Positions 7,510 through 14,480 of a DNA stretch of 36,677 nucleotides are shown piece after piece. Origin of the DNA: Chloroflexi bacterium UBA4730 (lineage in GTDB: Bacteria > Chloroflexota > Limnocylindria > P2-11E); NCBI GenBank assembly GCA_002404155.1, contig DHJC01000029.1, positions 1-36,677 on the forward strand. The letters run 5' to 3'. The position numbers and the translations under genes are program-made. The first letter of the stretch is position 1. Every line of letters begins with the position of its first letter. Under the pieces are notes generated by a model, which searched no databases, had not been told where the DNA came from, and saw only the letters and a list, made by a program, of their open reading frames with translations.

Positions 7510-8742
7510 CTAGCCGGCTCCGGGTCCACCGAACCAGAAGTAGCTGCCCCACGAACTGCCACTGCGCATGTGACATTCGATGTCGTACTCATTCGTGTCC
7601 GTGGCATAGCAGCTAGGTGCGTTGTAGTCGGACATTGAGCCGTTGGTGTTCGACTGGATCCGGAGGTTGCGCATGAAGCCCGCCCACGGCCATTCGTTCT
7701 CGGCCCAATAGCCGCTGCCCATGTCCGTCTTGGTGGCGCCGCTGTGATCCGAGGCATCGACGATCTCACCGAAGAACTGGACCTGATCAGCTTGTGACCG
7801 CAGCCCCGAGGTGCTGAAGAGCGACGCTGGGTAGTAGCCGATCCAGTTCTGATTGCATTTCAGCCACCAGTTGCCTTGCCACAGCTGGTACTTGATGAAC
7901 ATGTTGTATTGGGCGCCGCCCGGCGTGCTCGTCGGGCTGGAGATCGCACCCGGATAGACCGAGTTGGAGTACTGGACCCAGCCGTCGACATCCCGGTTGT
8001 ACCCGCCCTTCTGGTTTCCCTGCTGGGTGTAGTTGTTGGTCGTATAGAAGACGAAGAGGTGCGGCACCCAGTCGCCATAGAGATCGCGATACTCCTGATG
8101 ACCGGCCTCGAGCGTCTGGCGACCGTTACCACTACCGCGGACGACGGCGATTTGGCCCAGAGAGAACTCGTCCGAGTACCAGGTGTAGGGGTCGTACGCG
8201 CTGATGTAGCCCTCGCCGCCGTAACAGGTGACGTTCTGGCCAGTGGTCGCGTAGTCATGCGGACTGCCGACCTCGGGTAGCTCGAGACCGTAGCGGCCGT
8301 CGAGCAGCGCCGTGCGCGTTCGGTGTCCATGCTTGGACAGGTAGTCGTCCAAGGACTTGTCGAAGATCAGCTTCCTGACGTTCTTGCGCAGCACCGGGAC
8401 CGTCCCGTCTGGACCGTGCTTGGCATCTGGACGTTCTAGTTCGAACGTGGTCAGAGCGATGCGTCGCCCGCCGCGGGTCGGCTCGCGCAACTCACGGGTG
8501 GGCGGGGGCGTCGCGATCTTCCCCTTCGGGTGCTGGGATTCGATCGGGATCCAGTCAAGGATCTGGCCGCCGGGTGTGCGCGTCGTGGCGACGACCTTAA
8601 GTCGGGCCGCCCGACGCTGGAAGTAATCGCTGAGTTCCTTGCGCTGCCGTGCAGTGAGCTCTCGCTTCTTGATCGCTCGCCGCGGGCGGCGAACGTTGTC
8701 GCTGGTGTCGTTCCGACGTGCTCGATGGTGCATCGTTTCCAT
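7510..8742 (-). CDS. Neprosin-domain protein (DUF239, glutamic prolyl endopeptidase-like)
   Basis: A 410-residue protein. Residues about 165-390 match the neprosin domain best known from plants, with landmarks in order: DEFSLGQIAVVRGSGN, QTLEAGHQEYRDLYGD, LFVFYTTNNY, PGAISSPTSTPGGAQY, GNWWL, IGYYPASLF, QFFGEIVD, GSGYWAE, FMRNLRI. Neprosin is a glutamic endopeptidase cutting after proline. The two Glu positions best placed for its dyad are Glu212 (LEAG) and Glu326 (FGEIV), both present. The first 50 residues are Arg-rich and no signal peptide is visible, although family members are usually secreted. It follows the amine-oxidase-like gene on the same strand, 166 bp apart with a hexanucleotide repeat between. 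Confidence 0.85.
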   Translation of the reverse strand: METMHHRARRNDTSDNVRRPRRAIKKRELTARQRKELSDYFQRRAARLKVVATTRTPGGQILDWIPIESQHPKGKIATPPPTRELREPTRGGRRIALTTFELERPDAKHGPDGTVPVLRKNVRKLIFDKSLDDYLSKHGHRTRTALLDGRYGLELPEVGSPHDYATTGQNVTCYGGEGYISAYDPYTWYSDEFSLGQIAVVRGSGNGRQTLEAGHQEYRDLYGDWVPHLFVFYTTNNYTQQGNQKGGYNRDVDGWVQYSNSVYPGAISSPTSTPGGAQYNMFIKYQLWQGNWWLKCNQNWIGYYPASLFSTSGLRSQADQVQFFGEIVDASDHSGATKTDMGSGYWAENEWPWAGFMRNLRIQSNTNGSMSDYNAPSCYATDTNEYDIECHMRSGSSWGSYFWFGGPGAG

Positions 8743-8831
8743 GAGACCTGCCCTCTCTTTATTGATCCGAGTTCATCGTCGAGGTCGCGAGGGCTCGACT
8801 TGATCTAGGCCGGCTACGAAGCAACCTGATC

Positions 8832-8863
<32 letters not shown>

Positions 8864-8908
8864 CCGGACCGAAAACCGCATCAACGCCCGGTCGCAGACT
8901 GACTGTAA

Positions 8909-10501
8909 TCACCAATTGAAGGGACGGAGCTCAGGACCGACGATGTGACCGGCGGGATCGGGGTGCCTTTCGTCGTGCATGAAGTGCCCGGCGTACCAGA
9001 GGACCACGTCCTGACCGTCAACCGGTTCGCCGGTCAGGAACTTATCGACGGCCGCCCGCGATAGCGCAGGATCGGCAGTGAATCCCTGACCGTCGTCGAT
9101 CTCGCTACCGCGATAGCGCAAGACCCAGAGGTCACCGACGCCATAGGCGTCGGATGTGCCGTCGTGGGTACCGGGCTCGATCGTGTAGCCTTGGAAGCTT
9201 CCTTCGTTACGGACGCGCCAGTGGCGCTGACGCTGGGCGTCGCGCTGCCGGCGAATCTCGAACTTCTTGGTGTGCCAGTTCGAGTTGCCGACGATCGGCG
9301 GGTTGTTGTACTCCTCCACCACGTTGTTGCCCGGCGTCAGTATGTCGAAGTCGAGGCGCCAGTAGGCGTGATGCGTGTGGACATGGCAGGTGCAGGGATT
9401 GGCCGTGGCGGTAAAGCCGAAGCGCGGACCGATACTGCCGTCGTTGCGCAAGCGCCAGTCGCTGATGTACCGGTACCAGCCGGCCTGTAGCTGACTGACC
9501 AACCGAAGTTCGTGGCCGTCGTACCACAAGGCGACACCGCTGAAGTTCCCGCCGTCGAGCCCGCTCTCGAGGATCGTCTGCGGTGCTGCGGAGCAAAGGC
9601 GGAAGCCGCCGCCGACCGGATCGACGCCGACGGCACGAAAGCAGGTCTCCGAGTTCTGCCAGTCGCGGTAGGTTGGTCCACATCCTGCCGCCGCGCCGTC
9701 CGCCCCGTATTGCACGTTCAGGATCGGGACGTGGGCCCGATAGAGCACGCGCTTGCCGCGGTAGTCGACGAACCGCAGCTCAACGCCAGAGCCATCGATA
9801 CCCGACGAGGCACGGGGTCGGACGACCACGAAGTCCCAAAGCACGGTCGATGCCGTCAGCACGCGTACCCGCACCTGGTCGGGTCCTGCAGACGGGGCGC
9901 AGCCACCTTCCGGCGACGTGGGCTCGCAGTCGGCCGCCGTTGGCTGCGGCACGCCCGGCGGTTCGTGCATGACCATGCCGTCCGCGAGCCGAACCGCAAC
10001 GATGCGGTGGCGATCGTCGTCACGCTGGCTGCGAATGCCGACCGTCACCAGGCGCTCGACCGCTCCGTCAGGACTCTGGATATCCACGTACGGTGGCATC
10101 GGTGCATAGGCCTGACTCGCGCCCGCCTCCACCAGGGGTCGCAGACGCTCATCGCGCAGCACGAATTCGACGGCGCGGACAAAGTCCTCTTCACTCGGGC
10201 GTCGGCGGTAGGCCAACGGGTGCGCCGATGCGCCTCCGGGGTCACCGACGGTCCCACGGATGCACACGGACCGGCGGTCTTGCGGGTCATAGACGACGGC
10301 CTCGAATCTGGCGTCGTCCTCTCTGTCCTTGTCAAGGAGCTCAAAACTGGCGACGCGCAGGTTCGCGCCGGCCAGATGAGCGCGCACCGCGGGGTGACCA
10401 ACAAGCGTCTCTGACAGCCTTGAGGCCCCGGCGACATCGCGGTCGTAGGGCTCTACAACAACCCGGGCTTCGGCCGCCAAGTCGGTGGGTTGGCGCTCCA
10501 T
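8909..10501 (-). CDS. Copper amine oxidase-like protein
   Basis: A 530-residue protein whose C-terminal 300 residues follow the copper amine oxidase catalytic domain. A strand FVDYRGKRVLYRAHVPILNVQYG matches the usual segment before the active site. WYRYISDWRLRNDGSIG at 342-358 corresponds to the N-Y-[DE]-Y...W...DG-x-I cofactor loop. HVHTHHAYWRLDFDI at 373-387 carries the copper-binding H-x-H. GDLWVLRYRGSEIDDGQGF and VVLWYAGHFMHD (His506/His509) supply the third His region. The cofactor motif is altered to W-Y343-R-Y345, so Tyr343 is the candidate topaquinone residue but quinone formation is uncertain. No signal peptide is seen. A GGGGGAGG site precedes the ATG. It is probably transcribed together with the neprosin-like gene. 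Confidence 0.8.
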   Translation of the reverse strand: MERQPTDLAAEARVVVEPYDRDVAGASRLSETLVGHPAVRAHLAGANLRVASFELLDKDREDDARFEAVVYDPQDRRSVCIRGTVGDPGGASAHPLAYRRRPSEEDFVRAVEFVLRDERLRPLVEAGASQAYAPMPPYVDIQSPDGAVERLVTVGIRSQRDDDRHRIVAVRLADGMVMHEPPGVPQPTAADCEPTSPEGGCAPSAGPDQVRVRVLTASTVLWDFVVVRPRASSGIDGSGVELRFVDYRGKRVLYRAHVPILNVQYGADGAAAGCGPTYRDWQNSETCFRAVGVDPVGGGFRLCSAAPQTILESGLDGGNFSGVALWYDGHELRLVSQLQAGWYRYISDWRLRNDGSIGPRFGFTATANPCTCHVHTHHAYWRLDFDILTPGNNVVEEYNNPPIVGNSNWHTKKFEIRRQRDAQRQRHWRVRNEGSFQGYTIEPGTHDGTSDAYGVGDLWVLRYRGSEIDDGQGFTADPALSRAAVDKFLTGEPVDGQDVVLWYAGHFMHDERHPDPAGHIVGPELRPFNW

Positions 10502-10555
10502 GCCGGTGCCTCCCCCAGGGCCGGGCCAAGGGTCCGGGACCCGAGCTCCTGTTAA

Positions 10556-11400
10556 GCGCGGGATAGTATCACTATTGCCAGCCTAGACTGGAAGGAGCTG
10601 GTCGAGGTCGCGCTCTCCAGTCCCGCCGAGCGGGGCCTGCCGTACAGCGCCTGGTCGGTGGCCAAGCTCGCGGCGTACTGCCGGAAGCGGAAGATCCTGC
10701 CGGCGATCAGCGACGAGTGGGTCCGCCGGCTGTTGCGCCGCGAGGGTCTCACGGCCCAACGGGTCAAGACCTGGAAGACCTCGAGCGATCCGCGGTTCGA
10801 CGAAAAAAGGGGGCCATCCGGCGGCTCTATGCCCAGCGCCCGCCGCGGGCCCGGGTGATCTGCTTCGACGAGTTCGGACCGCTCGAGCTGCGGCCCCAGG
10901 GCGGGGTCGTCTGGGCGAAGACGAACGCACCCGCCCGGGTCCGGGCGACGTACCACCGCGGCGGCGGAACCCGGACGCTCTTGGCCTTCTATGACGTCCA
11001 CGCCGACGCGCTCGGGGGGATCTTCCGCCGGCGCAAGCGGGTGGTTGAGGTGGCCGAGGCCTTCCGCCGACTCCGGGCCTGCTATCCCCGCTGGCGGCTG
11101 TACGTCGTCCTCGACAACCTCCGCCACGTCCACGACAGCCCGCGCCTCTTGGCGCTGCTGCGCCGGCTGCGGATCACTCCGGTGTTCACCCCGACCAATG
11201 CGAGCTGGCTCAACCTCATCGAGGCCCAGTTCGGCGCGCTCAAGCGCGCGACCCTGACCAACACCGACGATCGGGACCACCCTACTCGCCAGCGGCGGAT
11301 GCACCGCTACCTGCGCCATCGCCACCGGGCCCTCGGGATCGCCGGCCATCCGCTCGAGCGCCTGCCCTCGATTCGCGTCATTAAGTTGGAACGGCACTAG
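10556..11400 (+). mobile_element. IS630-family transposase, 5'-truncated and frameshifted
   Basis: Reading from 10556 the frame gives LDWKELVEVAL, SSPAERGLPYSAWSVAKLAA, ISDEWVRRLLRREGLTAQRV and KTWKTSSDPRFDEK. After a -1 shift at a run of six A and five G (10803-10813) it continues as KKGAIRRLYAQRPPRARVIC to the stop at 11400. This is the IS630/Tc1-like DDE transposase: first Asp in CFDEFGPLEL, second in VVLDN, Glu in NASWLNLIEAQF. The N-terminal helix-turn-helix region (roughly 100 residues) is missing because a stop precedes 10556, so the copy is probably dead. The shift itself could be a programmed slip, as in some IS630 elements, or a mutation. The truncated end abuts the amine-oxidase-like gene. 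Confidence 0.85.
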
Positions 11401-11402
11401 CC

Positions 11403-11435
11403 GAAGACCCGCCTCCGGGCTGAAGGCGGGTCTTC
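11403..11435. terminator. Strong hairpin terminator
   Basis: A perfect 12-bp stem (GAAGACCCGCCT at 11403-11414 with its complement at 11424-11435) and a 9-base loop, directly after the transposase stop. It also lies 37 bp beyond the stop of the minus-strand secreted-protein gene, so it can serve both directions. Confidence 0.8.
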
Positions 11436-11472
11436 TCGATGTGTCGAGCGGCGGATACTCGCCGCGGATTCC

Positions 11473-12060
11473 CTAGGGAGCGGTGAACGTCAGCGGGGTG
11501 CCCTTGAGGTACGTGGTGACTGACGTGATCGAGCAATTGAAGCTGAAGCCAATATCGATCTTGACGACATCGCCATTGGCAACGGCCGCGTCCAGCTGGG
11601 TGAGGGTGAGGATCCGAGTGTTGATCGCGCCATCACCGAACCCCTGCGGCGTGAACGCAACGACGATCACATCCCACGCGACGTTGAAGTCGCCGGTGTG
11701 CGGCACTCCTACCAGGTGGTCATGTCCCTTGAGCGCGTAGCCGGGAAATGTCTGCGCGTGATCACAGTTCGTCGGCTGGCAGTTGAACGAGCCGGCGGCG
11801 AGCGTTGAGGCGACCGGGTACAGCGTCAGGAACAATGGCGCGTGCGCGCGTGCGGCGGCGTGCGCCGGCCCCGCTGGAACGTTGTTCGGCGTCAACAAGA
11901 AGATCTCATTTCCCGTCGCGAGGTCAACTGCTGGCTCGACGGTGACCTGTCCGAACGCACGCATCCCGGAGTACCACGTGGTGCTAGCGGCAGCGGTCCC
12001 CTGATTGGCCAATGAGAACGCGAACGCAAGTGCGAGAGCGAGTGTGAAGCGTTTGCTCAT
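11473..12060 (-). CDS. Secreted protein of unknown function
   Basis: A 195-residue precursor with a clear Sec signal peptide (KRFTLALALAFAFSLANQGTAAAS, cleavage near residue 25). The mature part has a conserved-looking core: FNCQPTNCDHAQTFPGYAL, GHDHLVGVPHTGDFNVAWDV, VVAFTPQGFGDGAINTRIL, and a final FNCSITSVTTYLKGTPL. I believe similar secreted proteins are common in soil bacteria, but I know no function. Four Cys could form two disulphides, and the HDH and VPHTGD segments could bind a ligand or metal. The start is fixed by AGGGAGG just upstream of the ATG. It is a single-gene unit ending at the hairpin at 11403-11435. Confidence 0.75.
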   Translation of the reverse strand: MSKRFTLALALAFAFSLANQGTAAASTTWYSGMRAFGQVTVEPAVDLATGNEIFLLTPNNVPAGPAHAAARAHAPLFLTLYPVASTLAAGSFNCQPTNCDHAQTFPGYALKGHDHLVGVPHTGDFNVAWDVIVVAFTPQGFGDGAINTRILTLTQLDAAVANGDVVKIDIGFSFNCSITSVTTYLKGTPLTFTAP

Positions 12061-12351
12061 GCATCCTCCCTTTTCCAGGAGGGTACGGTTCGGTATGGAC
12101 GAGGGTCAAGAAAATCGGCGTGCCGTTAGTGTGTATCCCACTAGTTATTTTCACCCGTTGATGTCCGTGTCTGGAAATTAGGTACGGGCCCGTTGTACGG
12201 GACGTGAGGCGGCCTGGCCTCAACGAATCGTTTTCACGACCAAACCAGTTAGGCTAGAAACCGAAGACCCGCCTCTCCTGGCCGAGGGCTGGTCTTTTCG
12301 TCTCGGTGCCCATAAGCATCCCGATGATCGAAGCAGGCCGCTGGCTCTCGC
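12061..12351. other. Intergenic region with promoters and a hairpin
   Basis: Divergent spacer between the secreted-protein gene and the DinB gene. It is locally AT-richer (around 12110-12180), as expected for promoters, but no clear -35/-10 pair stands out. A short inverted repeat around 12263-12296 begins with the same CCGAAGACCCGCCT sequence as the terminator at 11401. Confidence 0.4.
12263..12296 (+). terminator. Imperfect hairpin, second copy of the terminator 5' arm
   Basis: GAAGACCCGC at 12263-12272 pairs with GCTGGTCTT at 12288-12296 with one mismatch, followed by TTTCG. The left arm is identical to that of the terminator at 11403, so this terminator type seems to be reused in the genome. 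It precedes the DinB gene, so as a terminator it would have to serve an upstream transcript or an attenuator; that is unresolved. Confidence 0.4.
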
Positions 12352-13152
12352 GTGGATCTCGGCGGTGTTCTCGCGGCCAGGCTATTCCGCGCTGCCGCGC
12401 GCGGCGAAGAGGCGCGGCGCAGTGAACAGCACCCGCGCTCGAACGAGGACATCGCCCATGCCATCGAGGACATCGTCCCGCGACTTGAAGGGGCCGGGCA
12501 GGCACCCGCGCTCGCCGCGGCGATGCGTCGGGTCGCCGCGATGCTGCGCTCGAACGAGGACCGATTCGAGGGGGACATGGCGGAGCTGCACGTCTGCCAC
12601 ACCTGCGGGCGGGCGATGGTTGGTCCGGCTCCGGACCAATGCCCCTCGTGCGGTGGGGGCGTTCTGTCGTTCGAACGCGTTCTGCCGATCTATTTCCTCG
12701 AGCCGCTCCCCACGGAGTGGCTCACCGCGACGCTGGCTGAGTTCCCAGAACGGGTGGCTGGCGTGTGCCGCGGTGTCTCCGAAGAGCATGCCGGGAGCGG
12801 CGAGTGGCCGCTCCGCGACATCCTGTCGCATCTCGTCGGCGCGCAGCGGCTCCTCGCTGGACGGGCTGTGCGCACGCTGGAGGAGGATGAGCCGGAGCTC
12901 CGCTCCATCGCCTCGACTGCGGTGACCGTCGGTGCCGAGCACCGACCGCGCGCGGCCGAGCTCGTGGCCGAGCTACGCACGGGACGCGAGGAGTTGGTCG
13001 GCCGTTTCGCCCATCTGACTGCGGAACAATGGCAGCGCGTCGGCCTTCACGGCGAATGGGGGCCGATCACGATCCAGCAGCAGCTCAGCTACCTCGCCCG
13101 ACACGAGCACAGCCATCTCGGCCATCTCGAGCGCGCCGCGGAAGGGCGGTAG
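12352..13152 (+). CDS. DinB-family protein with N-terminal rubredoxin-like zinc ribbon
   Basis: A 266-residue protein. Residues 1-75 are helical. Residues 82-100 form a zinc ribbon (CHTC, then CPSC) like the short rubredoxin-type knuckle of rubrerythrins. Residues about 118-262 form a DinB/YfiT four-helix bundle: WPLRDILSHLVGAQ with His160, and YLARHEHSHLGHLE with His251/253/255/258, which supply the metal triad of this fold. DinB proteins include thiol transferases and damage-inducible proteins of unknown role. The zinc ribbon and helical N terminus are an uncommon addition. The frame opens with GTG 12352 and has no other start before it, so the start is tentative. Confidence 0.8.
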   Translation: MDLGGVLAARLFRAAARGEEARRSEQHPRSNEDIAHAIEDIVPRLEGAGQAPALAAAMRRVAAMLRSNEDRFEGDMAELHVCHTCGRAMVGPAPDQCPSCGGGVLSFERVLPIYFLEPLPTEWLTATLAEFPERVAGVCRGVSEEHAGSGEWPLRDILSHLVGAQRLLAGRAVRTLEEDEPELRSIASTAVTVGAEHRPRAAELVAELRTGREELVGRFAHLTAEQWQRVGLHGEWGPITIQQQLSYLARHEHSHLGHLERAAEGR

Positions 13153-13699
13153 CGGCGCAGGGAGTGGCATTGATTCCGGAACGCCTGCACCTGGATGCAT
13201 GGAGCCGAACCAGCCGGCACCAGCGTTGGCATCAAGATTGGCATAAACGGTCGTTCCTCTTTCGCGAAATGATCCCTTCGCCGAGTCGCCTTGCGCTCCT
13301 GAAGAGTCGGACTCAAGCCAGGTGGCAGTGCGGGACTGGAGAAGAAGACTGCCTGGAGGGCCTCGAGGCCGTGTGTGAAGCCCGGCGGCCCGAGACCGGC
13401 CTGGCAGGCAGCCGGCGTGCGCCCTTCCGCGGGGTAGACGCTGAGGGCGATCCGATAGCCACCCCTCAGGCCGTTGAGTCGATCTTGCAGAAGTAAGCCG
13501 CCGCGCTGAGGGATGCGCGGCAGTTCGCGTGGTCTTCGCTGAGTCGGCCGGCGCTTAGACACTGGCCGCTCTGTCTGGTGTTAGGTGGCTCGCTCGCGCA
13601 TGGCAGAGTCAGTTTTTGTTCTTACTCACCAGCTTGGTGGGCCAGCTACGGGTGCGCTAGCCTCGCGTTCGCGTCCGATCGATGCAAGGAGAGGTCATC
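13153..13699. other. 547-bp stretch without a supported gene
   Basis: Open frames exist on both strands between 13089 and 13562 (157 codons minus; 155 codons plus), but neither has a convincing start, ribosome site or recognisable domain, and both overlap the end of the DinB gene. The minus frame (CQAGLGPPGFTHGLEALQAV) has protein-like composition in part and may be a repeated or decayed unit. The last 100 bp should hold the promoter of the SnoaL-like gene. Confidence 0.35.
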
Positions 13700-14137
13700 A
13701 TGTCGCCGGAAGAGAACAAGCGGGTGGTGGCCAATTTCGTGGAGGTCGTGCAGAATCGGCACGACCTGGCGGCAGCGGACCATATTTTCCACCCGGAGTT
13801 CGTCAACCACTACGCCCCGGCGGGCCGCACGGTGCCCGCGGTCCAGGGCCGCCCCGCCGCGGCGTTCCAGCAGTTCTACGGCATGCTGCTCGGGGCCTTT
13901 CCCGACGCGACCATGAGCATCGAGGAGCAGGTCGCGGAGCGCGACGTGGTGGCCACCCGCAAGACGCTGCGCGGCACACACCGCGGCGAGCTGTGGGGCT
14001 TGCCGCCCACCGGCAACCGCGTGGAGTGGGAGTTCATCGACATTTTCCGCGTTCGGGACGGCAAGCTCGTGGAGCACTGGACCCACATGGACTTCGACGC
14101 CCTTCGCGCACAGATGAGCGCGCGTCCCCACGAGTAG
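13700..14137 (+). CDS. SnoaL-like ester cyclase family protein
   Basis: A 145-residue cytoplasmic protein of the SnoaL/NTF2-like fold (ester cyclase family). Typical order: N-terminal helix NKRVVANFVEVVQN, then HIFHPEFVNHYAPAG, AFQQFYGMLLGAFPDATMSI, EEQVAERDVVATRKTLRGTHRGELWGLPPTG, EFIDIFRVRDGKLVEHWTHMD. Family members cyclise polyketide esters or act on unknown small molecules; the His and Asp residues in HWTHMD lie at the usual active pocket. AGGAGAGG before ATG 13700 fixes the start rather than the earlier ATG at 13682. It stands alone, and no polyketide genes are nearby. Confidence 0.9.
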   Translation: MSPEENKRVVANFVEVVQNRHDLAAADHIFHPEFVNHYAPAGRTVPAVQGRPAAAFQQFYGMLLGAFPDATMSIEEQVAERDVVATRKTLRGTHRGELWGLPPTGNRVEWEFIDIFRVRDGKLVEHWTHMDFDALRAQMSARPHE

Positions 14138-14267
14138 CGGTCGGAGAAAGCGGCCTGGGCATACCGGCGCGACCTCGTCGCGATTGACACCACGCGTACC
14201 TTCTCACCTTCCCGTCCGGCCACACTGAGTACTGATCGGGCAGCGCGGCTGATCCGTTGGTCTCCCC

Positions 14268-14292
14268 GTACACAAAACGTCCGTTTCGTGGT
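14268..14292 (+). repeat. Dyad site B
   Basis: Second copy of the 25-bp site. The core is CACAAAACG-TC-CGTTTCGTG: the 9-bp half sites are complementary at 8 of 9 positions and the spacer is TC. It lies in a 343-bp gene-free stretch (14138-14480) between the SnoaL-like gene and the end of the HEPN-STAND gene. No other feature is seen in that stretch. Confidence 0.8.
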
Positions 14293-14480
14293 TCACGGGT
14301 TGTCGGTCCGCCCCGCAGGTCGCTATGTGAGGGCTTGGAATTCCTCACGGGCTCGTAGCAGGCCACCTCCGGCGGGTCGCGACAGTTTCAATTCCACCGC
14401 AGTCGGCTGGCGACCGCCGCCGTTCACGCCGACGGCTGCTCGGTGGCTGCCCCAAACTCGCGGAAAGCGGCCAGGGGTGG

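Noticed and set aside
13089..13562. 157-codon minus frame and 155-codon plus frame
   Set aside because: They overlap each other and the DinB gene end; no start signal or domain. Kept only as an unresolved stretch.
13550..13585. Possible second attC-like site with a GTTAGGT box
   Set aside because: The box fits GTTRRRY, but the flanking arms pair poorly and no matching left simple site is present.
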